64,000 nucleotides of DNA from Uloborus plumipes (lineage: Eukaryota; Arthropoda; Arachnida; Araneae; Uloboridae). The position numbers and the translations under genes were made by a program. Shown here piece after piece: positions 47,698-58,591 of the stretch (the first letter of the stretch is position 1; each line of letters starts with the position of its first letter). The notes beneath the pieces were generated by a model that did not search any database, was not told where the DNA came from, and worked only from the letters and a program-made list of their open reading frames with translations. The stretch is from contig JAXGGA010001632.1 of assembly GCA_038373865.1 (NCBI GenBank), positions 1 to 64,000 of the forward strand. The letters are read 5' to 3'.

Positions 47698-49667
47698 GGG
47701 CCATTCCATGAAAAGTGAAACCAATTGGTCAAAAATTCATATTGAAGTTATGTTGCTATGCTATACATCATTTTAAAGCTTAAGATGTATATTTTAAGAA
47801 TCCTGCATTGGTTTTTTGGTGAGAGTTAGAATAATACTTGTTTTCTTAGTTGGAAGTACGGATATTCACGAACTTGTAAAAATCAGAAAAAAGAACACAT
47901 TTTCAAATGCATATTTCTCATCGAAAAATAAAAACAAAAATAACTACTTGTAGCACAATTTAAAATACTAAGACGGTACTATAATAATATGCATTCATTA
48001 ATTTCTTTTGAATTGATCTAAATGGTGTAATTGAAGTTTGAAAAAAAGAAGTTTGATGTTACATCTGTAACAAAAAAGAAGCAAAAGTTGTCATTACGTC
48101 CTAAAAAATCAAAATTAAAAAAAACCACTGATGGTCCTTTTGGCAAATTCTTAGAGTAATTGTCCACCATAGTTAAAAATATTGCAACTGATTTAGTTTT
48201 TAAATTAATGCTGTTACAGACGTAACATTTCGGACATAACAAATGGCTCTATGTTACGTCCGTAGCAAAAGTAAATTTCCAATTAAATAGGTAAAAAGCA
48301 CAGGATGAGCAATACATGTATATAGCATAATATGGTACGAGTACTAAAGTTTCTGGTATCCTGATTTTGAAATTTTTAATTATGTCGGCATGTAGTTGAA
48401 ATTTATTTCTTAAGATTAATAAAATACACATATGGTATGACTGATTATAATTTATACCTCAACTGGCATTTTTTTGCTACGTTACATGGAAAGGGAGCTG
48501 TGGATGGTGTTGGGGGTATGGTCAGGCACCACGTGTGGCAGAAAGTAAGATCTAGAACAGCATTTGTCAACGACGCTCTTTTCTTTTTTCAGTGTGCTAA
48601 CTCCATTGCAGAAAAAGTTAAAATTATTTATATGCCCCAGGAAAATGTTTTAAAGCTGACACCAAAATTGGAAGAACGGTGGGCTAACATCGCGAATTTG
48701 CCAAAAGCCCGCGAAATGCATTGTTTTCGAACAGAATACGAAAATGCCGTTCGAATTTCGAGAACGTCGGACGAAAAAGGACACATTTTTTCATTCAAAA
48801 AAAAATTATCAAAATTGACCAACTGTCATCAAGAAGGTTAAATTTTAGTTTGGTACTAGTATTCTGCTATATCATCCAACATTTTCAAATTTTTAAGTTC
48901 TCCTGAGACCAATCACTGATTCCAGGAAGGAATTTACTTTTTCCGATTTTTTTATGTAGCAGTCCCATTATGCATTAATTTTAAGCATACAAATAAATGA
49001 ATTTGTGTGAAGGCCCTTCTAAACTTTTCTTGTGTCAATCTTTCTTGGAAATAATTGTCTTAAGATGCATTAATTCATTGTTACATATTGACATATCGGC
49101 ATATGCTCTCAACTCCACCAGACTTACCCAAATTTTCTAAAACTGTTACAGTATAACTTAAAATATTCAAATAATGTGTTAATTAATGCTACTGTATTGT
49201 TTTAGCACAAAATCTTTGTTTATTCCTGCTTTAAAATACTGTTTTCTACTTTCAAATCAGAGATGTTACGTCTGTAACACCACTTTGTTTCGTCCGTAAC
49301 AAGTTTATGAATTTTTTTCACAAATTCGGCAGTCAAAATCCACACAATCTTTATGGTTTTAGAAAGCTTGAAGTCTCTAGAATACGTATTTTAAAAAAAA
49401 ACTTCAAAATTTCCGTATAATTCAGAGGAATATTGTAAGTTGTATGACATAGTCGAGTTTTTGCTGTTTTGTGAATTACGTCTGTAACAGGCAGTTTTTA
49501 ATTTCTGTATTTTTTTGTAATTAAGCAATCTGCACGCAAATTTAATGTAGCATAAACATCATCAAGTTACACTACAGGAAAAAAAATTGAAGACTTTCAT
49601 CAGCCCAAACCAGAATTATTAGTGTTCAAAGTCTGCGATTGTTACGTCTGTAACGATGGAATTGCCC
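47698..49667 (+). mobile_element. Uncharacterised element with GTTACGTCTGTAAC repeats
   Basis: The ends pair as GGGCCATTCCAT (left) and ATGGAATTGCCC (right). AAAG stands on both sides (47694-47697, 49668-49671), a possible 4-bp target duplication. Words of the type TGTTACGTCTGTAACA recur inside at about 48057, 48213, 48252, 49263, 49291, 49477 and 49640. These are self-complementary and look like protein-binding sites. The ORF at 48437-48841 lies in the centre. The superfamily is not recognised; the borders are inferred from the short ends. Confidence 0.55.
48437..48841 (+). CDS. Conserved transposon-associated protein fragment (NWxFFATxHGKGAVDGxGG)
   Basis: A 134-codon open frame. Its middle reads LNWHFFATLHGKGAVDGVGG, followed by HHVWQKVRSRTAFVNDALFF and VKIIYMPQENV. 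I recall the pattern NWxFFAxSHGKGAxDGxGGxxKRxVW from uncharacterised proteins repeated in many invertebrate genomes. The spacing of conserved acidic and Gly/His residues suggests the end of a nuclease-fold transposase, but I cannot name the family. The frame lacks the rest of such proteins, so this is a partial copy inside the element 47698-49667. The stop after NCHQEG and the ATG (MTDYNLY) may not be native. Whether it is expressed is unknown. Confidence 0.5.
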   Translation: MTDYNLYLNWHFFATLHGKGAVDGVGGMVRHHVWQKVRSRTAFVNDALFFFQCANSIAEKVKIIYMPQENVLKLTPKLEERWANIANLPKAREMHCFRTEYENAVRISRTSDEKGHIFSFKKKLSKLTNCHQEG

Positions 49668-49671
49668 AAAG

Positions 49672-50442
49672 CTAATATAAGTCTTTGAGAAGGAATTAGG
49701 CAAGTTAGATCCTTGAGGAACCAGGCGAATAGCCAAACGTGTGTTGGTTGGGTATGAAATTTTTTTCTGTTTTTCAAATTGAAAACTTTCACTAAAGAAT
49801 AAAAATTCCAGTCATCACTGTGATTTTCAGGCTCTCTCCAAATCATGGGTAATCCAAAACGAAGTGATTTCTTCTTACCTTGAAACAATTGTCTCAGTTC
49901 TTCAAACACACAGAATACACTATACGGGGAGCCCAAGATTTATCTTCTCTCCTAGTTTAACACACCAAATTAGGCAAAATACACCTTAACAAAATTATAA
50001 ATGTTCCTTTGTTGCTTCTTGACCGTTAAGATCCACTATTTTTTTAAAAAACAGTTAGGAGAGTTGACTCTTCCTCAAGTAGCCATTTCTTTATGAGAGC
50101 AAAAAACTACTAGATCTGTATACCACAGTGGCTATAGCTCCACACTGAGTCACTGATTTCAGTCAAGGTCACGGCTCACTACATTCTTAATAACACATAA
50201 TGAGGCCTAGTGGACAGTAAGAATGGGGAGGGAGCTAACTGAATGAGAATTGTCTTGTTTTAGTAGGAAATGGATTTTTCCAGTTTAGATTAATTGTCTT
50301 ATTCAAATAAATAAATAAAAACTTTTTTTTTCTTCAAGTAACATGATCACATTGTTTAATAACCTGTCCACCATGTAAGGTCTATTGTTCAGATTAAATT
50401 TAACAGTTATATAGTCTGTAATATTGAAAAATCTTGCCCATA
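49672..50442. other. Gene-free spacer
   Basis: No supported feature. The minus-strand ORF at 49619-49936 partly overlaps the preceding element and has no recognised domain. Confidence 0.3.
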
Positions 50443-50446
50443 TTAA

Positions 50447-51154
50447 GGTGAGAAGGGACTTTCAGATGAGCAAAAAATGGTCAAAAAATCGGTTCTTCTT
50501 TGATGATATTTCTAAAAACTATATGATTGAAATACATGTTATTGCTATTGTAAATAAATAGCTTTACCTTATTTGTGGTGAATTTGTATTCAAAACTAAT
50601 TTAATAATGAAATATACAACAGTAAATGTTGATTTTCTCAAAACATAATTTTACGCGTGTTTACAAATTTCATACTGCTCCAGTGTAAAAAATTATTATT
50701 TAAATTTGCTAAAAATTTTTTGCCATGTACTTAAGAGGTTTTTTAACATTTTGTTGGGAAGGAATTTTCTATTTTACTAGCTGTGTTGAATATATTTGCT
50801 ATGTTTTATTGAAATATGGATATCTTTCACAAAAAAAAATGTAAATTTTAGTTTGTTTTTTTTCTTTAATTTTTGCCACAATATATAGAAAAAGTACTCC
50901 CAACATTTCACTTTCTGGTGTTTTATGTTCCACATTTTGCTTGTATTTTATCATTTTGATGAAATTTCAGGCGCTTGGAATAAAAAAGAAAAATCGTTAA
51001 AATTCAAATTTTAAATTAAAAAAAAAAACAAATTTTAAAATATTTCAACGAAAATTTTTATATGTGTTAGTTTTTGCAACATATAGCTATGCTGCAAATT
51101 TCAAAGAAATTCATTGAAAATTGCTAAAGAAAAAAATGATAGTCCCTTGTCGCC
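50447..51154. mobile_element. TTAA-flanked MITE
   Basis: TTAA stands at both borders (50443-50446, 51155-51158). The ends pair over 18 bp with three mismatches: GGTGAGAAGGGACTTTCA at the left and TGATAGTCCCTTGTCGCC at the right. The 708-bp body is AT-rich and non-coding. A TTAA target indicates the piggyBac or Kolobok superfamily; the GG start favours Kolobok slightly. Confidence 0.75.
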
Positions 51155-51576
51155 TTAAACCTGAAGACCCTAAAAATAAGCAAATTTCAGTCGAAATTTG
51201 TGATTTATCTGAAGGTGATGGAATTTTTCACTATTCTTTCCGCAATCAGCTCATAAAATATTGTTGAAACCAATAGTTAAATATGCAACAAGTTTTTCAT
51301 CGCAGACCTTTGTAATGAATTCCAAGAGACAGCGTAAAATGTATGCAAAGCTCGGTTCTATTTAACAATGCTATATTTTTAGTGATTTATGAATGCAATA
51401 TAATTTATATTCTTTAAAACATCGGTGGAACTTAATTATCTTAAAGCAAAAGAAAAGTTTCATCTTTTAGGTCCTAGAAATCAGCTGCGGGCGAAGCATC
51501 CCCAAAATAAGTTTCCTTACAGCCGCGGTAAGACAGTAAGGAAAACTGTTTTACATGCACTTTAACCATATTAAAT

Positions 51577-51654
51577 GATGTACAGAAAATAACAACGTTA
51601 CAATGCACAAATGAGCAGATTTGTGCATTGTAACGTTGTTATTTTCTGTACATC
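51577..51654. repeat. Perfect 36-bp-stem hairpin
   Basis: 51577-51612 is the exact reverse complement of 51619-51654, with a 6-base loop GAGCAG. Core words are ACAACGTTACAATGCAC and GTGCATTGTAACGTTGT. No mismatch over 36 bp is far above the background of this window. It is not part of any repeat family I found. It could be a tiny foldback element, a recent palindromic duplication or a source of small RNA. Confidence 0.9.
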
Positions 51655-51726
51655 TTTAGCACAAAGGTATTTGTAAACTTCATATTAAATGAGCAAAGCA
51701 AATGGTGGTAATGCTTAAACACTTTC

Positions 51727-52435
51727 GTACGGTCTGGTAACTTATGCCTGTTTTCATGACTTCTTTGGAGGGTGGTTTTTAATAGGAAAATAGAAATAAA
51801 TTATCTTGAATTTTCAGAGTGTTTGAATTTGCATATTGAAAATATTAAAAAAAAATATATTTGAAAAAATTTAATAGTTTATTACTATTATTATTGTCAC
51901 TCGAAGTTGGAACCTCAAAAAAATGCGCGTGGGTGGCCCGGGTGATTTTGGCTCTTGATGTTATCGGAAATTAAATATTCTTGATTATTCTTAATCTATA
52001 GACACGTCATTCTGGTCGGAACTACTGAAGTTAAATTTCAAAGGTAAATAACAAAATGGCGGACTTTCAAAAAAAAGTCCTTTTATTTTAGCAAAGAAAG
52101 GGTTGTAAAATAAAAAGTTAGGGATAAAAAAAATTCTCGTTAGTACCGACGAGAACTATGAGTGTGTAGAACAGCCTGTTAAAATTTTAAAGCAATCAGT
52201 TCAGTAGAAAAAAAGTTAGAACCCGGGTCGACCATAAAACCAATGTTTTGAGAAAAACGCGTTTAAAGTTCAACAACAAACTCCGAAGCGCTCTAGGAAA
52301 GTCGTTATAACTCCCGAAATATTTCGAATTTCTGTCTGAAATTTTCACAGTATATTCTCAAGACATTGTACTTTCAAATTAAGCAAAAAAATGTTTTTTC
52401 GATTTTTTGAACTCAAGTTACCAGACTACTACCTT
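51727..52435. mobile_element. Possible MITE with TCTGGTAACTT ends
   Basis: CGTACGGTCTGGTAACTTATG near 51728 pairs imperfectly with AAGTTACCAGACTACTACC near 52435. The interior contains GTGGGTGGCCCGGGTGATTTTGGC and ACTCCGAAGCGCTCTAGG, more complex than the flanks. No target duplication established, so borders and identity are tentative. Confidence 0.35.
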
Positions 52436-52593
52436 AAATGAAAACCTTGTTGTTTCCCATTTGCTGTCTTTCAAACTTCAAATGAAATTATTTAAGGATG
52501 CAAATAAGTTGATTGACTTGATGACGATACTTAAGTTTCTAGACCTGAATAGTCATATATATTTGAATTAATAAAACTGAAGAAGCACATCTT

Positions 52594-52924
52594 CACTGCA
52601 AAAAATGAACTGCTGTTTTTACAATATAATACAGGCAGCAGAGGTTCCAATTTAAAACTTTAAAATGCACAGTAATTAAGTAAAACTAGCAATTTTACAA
52701 TTTGTTGCCGTAAAATTTAGCTGTATTATACTGTAAAAACAACAGTATAATACTGGCAGCAGAGGTTCCAGTTTAAAACTGAAATCCACAGTTATAAACT
52801 ATAAAATTAGCAATTTTGCAGTTTATTTTCGCAATTTATTACTGTAAAGTTAACAATTTTTACTGTCTATTACTGCAAAATTAGATGTATTATAATGTAA
52901 AAACAATATTAATTTTTTACAGTG
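52594..52924. mobile_element. CACTGTAAAAAATG MITE, copy g
   Basis: Starts CACTGCAAAAAATGAACTGC and ends ATTAATTTTTTACAGTG, flanked by TT on both sides. The interior has GGCAGCAGAGGTTCCAGTTT twice, in the opposite orientation to copies e and f. Non-coding. Confidence 0.8.
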
Positions 52925-53785
52925 TTGTAAACGAAATTTTTATTCACAAAAAAAACATGAGTTAGTTTTAATATTTTTAAAAGATAAAAAAGTAAAGTTG
53001 ATGACGTAGCTGTCGGAAAATAAAATTAGTAGCAAATGAAAGCTTAAACAAAAATCCATTGGGGGGAGAGGTACACAACATAACGAACATGTAGAGTTTA
53101 AAATTTAAATTTTCTACTACAGTCTCATAGTCTCTACTAAATACAATAATAGCTATAAATATGTGTATACTTTAACAGCGTTTCTTTCTTTAAAACTTGC
53201 ACATGATTTCCTCATTGAAGTAAAATGCGGAAGAACTTGAAGAAATTGTTTTGAATTCTCTGTTTAAAATTTATTTTATAGCTGTGGAACGGGAAGAAGA
53301 CCAGTGAATTGGAAGCAGAAACATTTCTTTTTGTAATAGGTAGGATCAGCAAGAACGAGCAAGCATTAAAATTTTGACTGCTTTCACGATCTCACCTATT
53401 GCAAAATTAAATCTTCGTTTCCGCTTCCAATTCATCTCTCCAAGGTCAAGCGTTACAAGAGCAAATTGCGCTAAATTTGTTGCATTACAATGAACCATTT
53501 CTTTTAATTATTTGTATTCCCATTTATGCTCTAAATACAGAGTGGCATATTTTTATAATACAAAGATGGAAAACACTAAATTATCTAAAGATGAGATATC
53601 TTTGTTTTCTTTAAACTACATAAGCAATGTTTCACTTTTTCTTATCATTGAAGTTAATTACTACTTATTTGTTTTTATAATCCCGAAAAACAAACGTGTC
53701 CCTTATTTGAACTCCTGTTTCAAATTTAGTTTTGCTGTTTGTGCTTGTGAAGAACCAAGCAAAATTTAAGCTTACCAAATGTTAA
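52925..53785. other. Gene-free stretch
   Basis: AT-rich. TGAATTGGAAGCAGAAA near 53306 is mirrored by TTTCCGCTTCCAATTCA near 53417, a weak inverted repeat spaced about 100 bp apart. The ORF at 53512-53769 has no recognised domain. Confidence 0.35.
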
Positions 53786-53796
53786 TTACTCTATGT

Positions 53797-54072
53797 CGTG
53801 TGCCAGCCAGGCTGGAAATTTGGGGTGCGCTGCTTCACTTTTTCAACTGTACCGTTATTTGGTGTGAAGTCCAATTTCCACAGTCCACGCATGCCATAGG
53901 TACCCGTTTATAGGGTAGGCAACCTTTCACACAACAACACATTCATACAAAGAAAGGACAAGGACAGGAGAGAGAAAGCATATCCATGCCCAAGCCGGGA
54001 TTCGAACCCGGGGCCACACCATCCATGGTGTGTAGCAGACTACTCTGACCACTAGACAAGGTGGCCGGCTAG
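53797..54072 (-). mobile_element. tRNA-derived SINE, family A, copy 2, with 11-bp duplication
   Basis: A 276-bp insert flanked by TTACTCTATGT (53786-53796 and 54073-54083). The minus-strand head reads AGCCGGCCACCTTGTCTAGT then GGTCAGAG (A box), and GGGTTCGAATCCC is the B box. The body shares ACCCGTTTATAGGGTAGGCA with copy 1 at 37400-37652. The intact duplication marks a more recent insertion than copy 1. The minus-strand ORF at 53927-54172 is incidental. Confidence 0.9.
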
Positions 54073-54083
54073 TTACTCTATGT

Positions 54084-54676
54084 TTATGGTTATGAAAATA
54101 TATACATATATATATATATATAAAATTGGCGAGATTGAAAAAAGAAACTGAACAAGAAAGAGAAAAAAACAATTTTTCAAGTTTTCTTCAATTGTCCAAT
54201 GATTTTTACCTATTTTCCTGCACATGTGAGTGATACAGCAATATCTTACGTCTAATACGAATATTATTAATAATATATCTTTAAACCACAAAAATGTCGT
54301 AATAACAATTGAACTGAATAAAATTTTTTTTAAATAATAATTACCGAAATAATTTTACTGAAACTGAAAATAAATAGTATTATTTTAGGCCAACTATTAA
54401 TTATGGTATTAATATTTAACAGTTGGCTCATTGTATTATATAAGTGAAAAAATCGCAAAAATTTGCTCCAAAGCAAAAATAACATATTTCATGGATCTAA
54501 GCTTCATTTTATTATTTTATTATATTATTTTGTTTACTATAATATTTGTTTTCAGTTTTCTATTTTATTTTATCTATTTATTTACTCTTATCAATAATCC
54601 ATCTAACAACTGTACGCGTTACCGACAGCAGCATCGCACTCTGATTGGTTCCAGATCTCTTTATTTGCATACGCGT
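54084..54676. other. AT-rich gene-free stretch
   Basis: Short TA microsatellite at about 54105-54122; otherwise AT-rich without features. ORFs at 54073-54291 and 54431-54688 are hydrophobic chance frames. Confidence 0.3.
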
Positions 54677-54677
54677 G

Positions 54678-56929
54678 CCCCCAGCTAAAAATAATCTGCA
54701 AAAAATCTGCAGAAATAAATTTATTTTGAAGATTTATTAAAGATTTCTGCAGATTTTCAGAGGAGGGAAAAAATCTGCATTTTGTCTTCAATAAAATCTG
54801 TAGAAAATCCACAGAAATATTATCCTTTTTAGTTTTCTCTTAATATTGTGCAGATTTTTTAAAGGTTTAAAAAATCCGTATTTTGTCTTCAATTTGATTA
54901 ACAGAAAATCAACACACACGAAAAAAAAAAAAAAAAAAAGCTTTCTCTTAGTATTTTCAAACATTTTCACAATAAATTCTTTTTAATAGCCTCCAAATAT
55001 TTTGAAGATTTTTATGGTCAGCAAAACATTTAATTTGCCTACATTTTAAAATTATATTAGATTTCTATTACGAAAAGCTAAAATGGGTAGTTTCATGATT
55101 ATTTTCTTTTGCAAAATAAAAGAAGTGGCAAAAAAAAAAAAAAAAAAAAAAAATACTTCACAATAACAAAACTGTAAACAAAATTTTGATCCTAAAAAGA
55201 TCTTTTTAAAATTTCCATAGCGATTGATAAATTTCAACAAGATTGTAAGCAGTAATGTGAAAGTAGTAGTAGTTAAATATGTAAATTAATGTACTATGCT
55301 AAATTATATTCTTATCATTTACTTTCTACAGTGGAAATTTTTACTTCACCAAAATAAATGAGATATAAATGCAAAATGTTTTTTGGGACAGTTTTCAAAG
55401 ACTACATGTTTTCTTCAACAATCAACATCCCGTGGTCATAACCGTTAACTGGCCATGTACAGTTAACCGCGTGTGCACTCAACGCCAACAATTTGAATTT
55501 TGAATCGTTGAGTATTGAAAGAATTAGGTTCGAAAATGGCTCAAATCGCCGAGAAATTTAAAAGTTTATATGTACTAATCCATTTTTATGAAGAGAATCG
55601 CTATTCTATCCTACCTTTAAAAGATTGTTTGCCTGCTGATTGCTGCAGTTTTCAGCGAGAGGACTTTTTAATCAAAGAATGGGACCAAAGCCGAACCCTA
55701 GAAATATTATGGGACCGGAACTTCTATCCTGCAAATTTTTTGCAATTCGGAAGTAAGTACTAACAATATTTTGATACTTTTTTGCATTTGATGAGTTTTT
55801 TTTATGTTTCTTAATCTGGTGCAATCTTCTTTTAGATTCCCACTAAAAGTACTGGCCAAAACTGGTAGCCTTTTTACTTGCCAAAGCAACCCTTGTTCGC
55901 CGATTATTGCTTTGTTGTTTTGTTTTGTTGCGAGTTTTTTACTATTTTCAGGGCTCCCACTGGCCCTAAAAAGCCCCTATAAAGGCCTTTTTTTTAAGAT
56001 ATGTTTGTAGGGGCCCCTCTAAAGGCCGTATTTAGTATTCAAAGGCCCTAAAAATTAACCAAACGGCTAATTTTTTTAATGCAAATGCAACCAAAAAATA
56101 TTTAACTCATAATAATCAGTCCCACATTCTATTTCATTAATAAATAATGTTTTAGCTTAGACACTATCGTTCAGTTTTATGAAAGTGCGTTCCAAACTAA
56201 TTTTTTTGAATTTATCGATTTAGACAATACTGTTTAGCAGTAAAATCGGTCTGTATTGGACTTCGAAAATAAAATTCTGTGATAAATAGTGAATATTTTT
56301 TAATTAGCAATAAATAAATAAATAATTTTTTTTTTTTTTTTTTACAAAATTACAGTAGTTTTCAATAAGTTGCACATTAGTTTTCACAAAAGTCTGAACT
56401 GTTTTTCACCAAATTCCAAAAAACAAAACCCTGGTAAAAAAAAATCCTGGATTCATCCCTGGTAATTAAAAACAGGCTACTTCTAATTTTTTAAAAATTG
56501 TTTGAATCAGTTTACTATAAATATACATATATATATATATATAGCTATAAAACATATTACTACTTTTCTATATATGTAAGCAATTTTATAGGTTTTGTAA
56601 AAAATCTTTCAAATTTGAACACTTTCTTTAAAAAATCTGTAGAAAATTGGTGCAATGAATCTGCAGAAAATTAGAGCACATTTGGAACAAGCTTTCTGAG
56701 GAAAATCAGCAGAAAATCAGAGCATATTTGGAACAAGCTTTCTGCATAAAATGTGCAGAAAATCTCTGTAAAAAATCTGCAGAAAATCAGAGCAAATTTA
56801 GAACGAGCTTTCTTCGGAAAATCTGCAGATAAAAACTGCAAATTTTCTGCGGAAAGCTTGTTCCAAATATGCTCTGATTTTCTGCAGATTTTTTTAAAAG
56901 ATTTTCTGCAGATTTTTTTTGGCTGGGCC
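54678..56929 (+). mobile_element. Large TIR element with TCTGCAG subrepeats
   Basis: The left end CCCCCAGCTAAAAATAATCTGC pairs imperfectly with the right end (complement GGCCCAGCCAAAAAAAATCTGC). Both terminal 250-330 bp are built of AAATCTGCAGAAAATC words in both orientations, joined at the right by AGAGCATATTTGGAACAAGC units. A candidate exon lies inside at 55536-55752. The interior otherwise is AT-rich with A and T runs. Similar architecture and vocabulary link it to 58592-62462. Superfamily unknown. Confidence 0.55.
55536..55752 (+). CDS. Candidate first exon of an element-encoded protein
   Basis: The ATG at 55536 opens MAQIAEKFKSLYVLIHFYEE, followed by a Cys-rich middle and WDRNFYPANFLQFG. 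It then meets GGAAGTAAGT, a strong 5' splice donor. An exon that starts with Met, ends at a GTAAGT and sits centrally in a TIR-bounded element is plausible. The scheme (a strand with YVLIHFYEENRYSILPL, a linker, then WDRNFYPANFLQFG) recalls the short Tudor-like N-terminal module that precedes BEN domains in some invertebrate repeat-encoded proteins. That comparison is from memory and weak. No second exon was identified. The longer open frame starts at 55515; I prefer the second Met because of its better context (AAAATGG). Confidence 0.35.
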
Positions 56930-57399
56930 TGTACCAGTTTATTTGGCTCTTCTGTGTAGAAAGCTTCCCAAAAAGTGTGCTACGAAGAATACTGAAACAA
57001 AGACCATGATACTAGCTTGAAAAGTATTATGCTTGCTCTTACAAAAATGAAAGATTTTACTGGCGCCATTTAAAACGTGCCATTCAATATGAAGTATGGT
57101 AGATACTTTACACCGATAAATGACTATTAACACGATGATCGAACCCATTTTTTTCCGTCTAGTGCTGATTGAGTAAATTATCTCCAAAAAGTAATTTTTC
57201 AGCTTATTGATTTTCTTAAATAGGTTATAGTTTAATATTAATATATTCGGTATCAAATATGTGCTCGTTTTATCACAAGCTTTGTTATTTTTTTGTTTTG
57301 TTTTTTCGAAAAATCCTGTCTCATATTTTTCAAAGAAGACTGCAGACCCTCTTTTTCCTACTCTTTGTTTCATATGACCCCTTAGTTCTTGCTTAAAGA
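56930..57399. other. Gene-free spacer
   Basis: The minus-strand frame at 56939-57373 (144 codons) is Lys/Ile/Phe-rich, without recognised domain, and is probably chance. No other feature. Confidence 0.3.
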
Positions 57400-57860
57400 T
57401 AAATCATCGGAGAGCGAATAAAGCTGCACTCTTCTCCGGCAATTGAAGGGATGGTTTTAAATTTGAGGACGATCCCCGTCGAACTCCGAAAGAGCCACAT
57501 CCGAAATCCGTCCCGAAATTAGGATGCGGCTCAGCTGTCAGGTTGTCAGCAATACCTCCCTCCTTCCCCGGACCCCCCGAGTAGAGAGGGGAGGTGTTGA
57601 TGAAGGGAGGAATGGCTGAAAACGAGGATAAATATATCCTGGAATGGAGAGGGGGGAGGACTAGTGGTCAGTAGAGTGGAACAGAAACTGGCCGTTAGCT
57701 CTCTCTCTCTGTCAAAGAGAAGGGGGATAACCAGTTGGGGGCTATTGCGAACTTCCTACAAGAGGCAGTAATTACTGCAATGTGGGGCTCTTGGCAAAAG
57801 GGTGCGGATTTATATTATTGGAATGGTTGAAGGTGAATTTGATGATAGCTGAGTAAGTGT
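57400..57860. promoter_or_regulatory. Candidate conserved block, purine-rich
   Basis: GC-richer and complex, with purine tracts (GGAGAGGGGGGAGGAC) and a CT microsatellite (CTCTCTCTCTCT near 57700). No open frame or repeat family. It could be a promoter or enhancer of an unseen gene; composition is the only evidence. Confidence 0.3.
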
Positions 57861-58284
57861 TCGCTAGAAAGAAGGAAAAAAGAGGCGATGCAGTTTTTTT
57901 CTTCTGCTTTGAGTAGCTTAGAGAATTTATTTTTTAAGATTGTTGCTGTGTGATTCTTTTGGTTGATATTTCAGCGAACTAGAAATGGATGGGGGAGAGT
58001 AGAAAATTTAAGATCATTGCATTTAAAGGGTTGAGAGAGAAATTATTTTATTTTATTTTTTAATAAGGGTAATTGCTCCTGATAAATGCAATAATTTTGC
58101 AACGCATAAAAATTATAACTCGTGGAAACTACTCAAAAACCGAATCAAATTTTATCAATGAAAATAAATTATTGAATCGATTGCATTTAAAACCAACTAT
58201 TTTTGGAACTGGTACGGAGATACGATAATGCTAATACTCTTGTCAAAAACTATTTCAGAATTTCATTAATGTGATAATTCCTAC
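57861..58284. other. AT-rich gene-free flank of the BEL element
   Basis: No feature recognised up to the probable LTR. Confidence 0.3.
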
Positions 58285-58285
58285 C

Positions 58286-58528
58286 TGAATTCTGTCTTCT
58301 TTTCTTCCCGGGGAGAGCCCGCTAAAAGCACAAAGTAAAGCGCACACATTGATTACTAACTAAAAGATATATATTTACAATCAAACTACATCATAAACGT
58401 ATTTACAAGACATAACTTTTTGTTCCAGCATACAGTCACAGTTATTCAAAAGTTCAGAAAAAAAAACGAAATCCGCTCCGCGCGCCCTCCGGCGGGAAAC
58501 TGAAGCGAAAAACAGTTTCTTTTTGACA
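58286..58528 (-). repeat. Probable 3' LTR of the BEL/Pao element
   Basis: On the minus strand a purine tract CTCAAAGGGGGAG is directly followed by TGTCAAAAAG, the expected polypurine tract and TG start of an LTR. The stretch contains a GC-rich segment (CCGCCGGAGGGCGCGCGGAG) and ends around CA near 58286. The partner LTR lies outside the window, so the ends cannot be confirmed. Confidence 0.5.
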
Positions 58529-58591
58529 CTCCCCCTTTGAGTTTCGGGGTCTGTTCAATCAAGACGAACTCAACACATCGTATTATGGTCT

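Noticed and set aside
56939..57373. 144-codon minus-strand frame
   Set aside because: Lys/Ile/Phe-rich composition typical of AT-rich chance frames, with no recognised domain.
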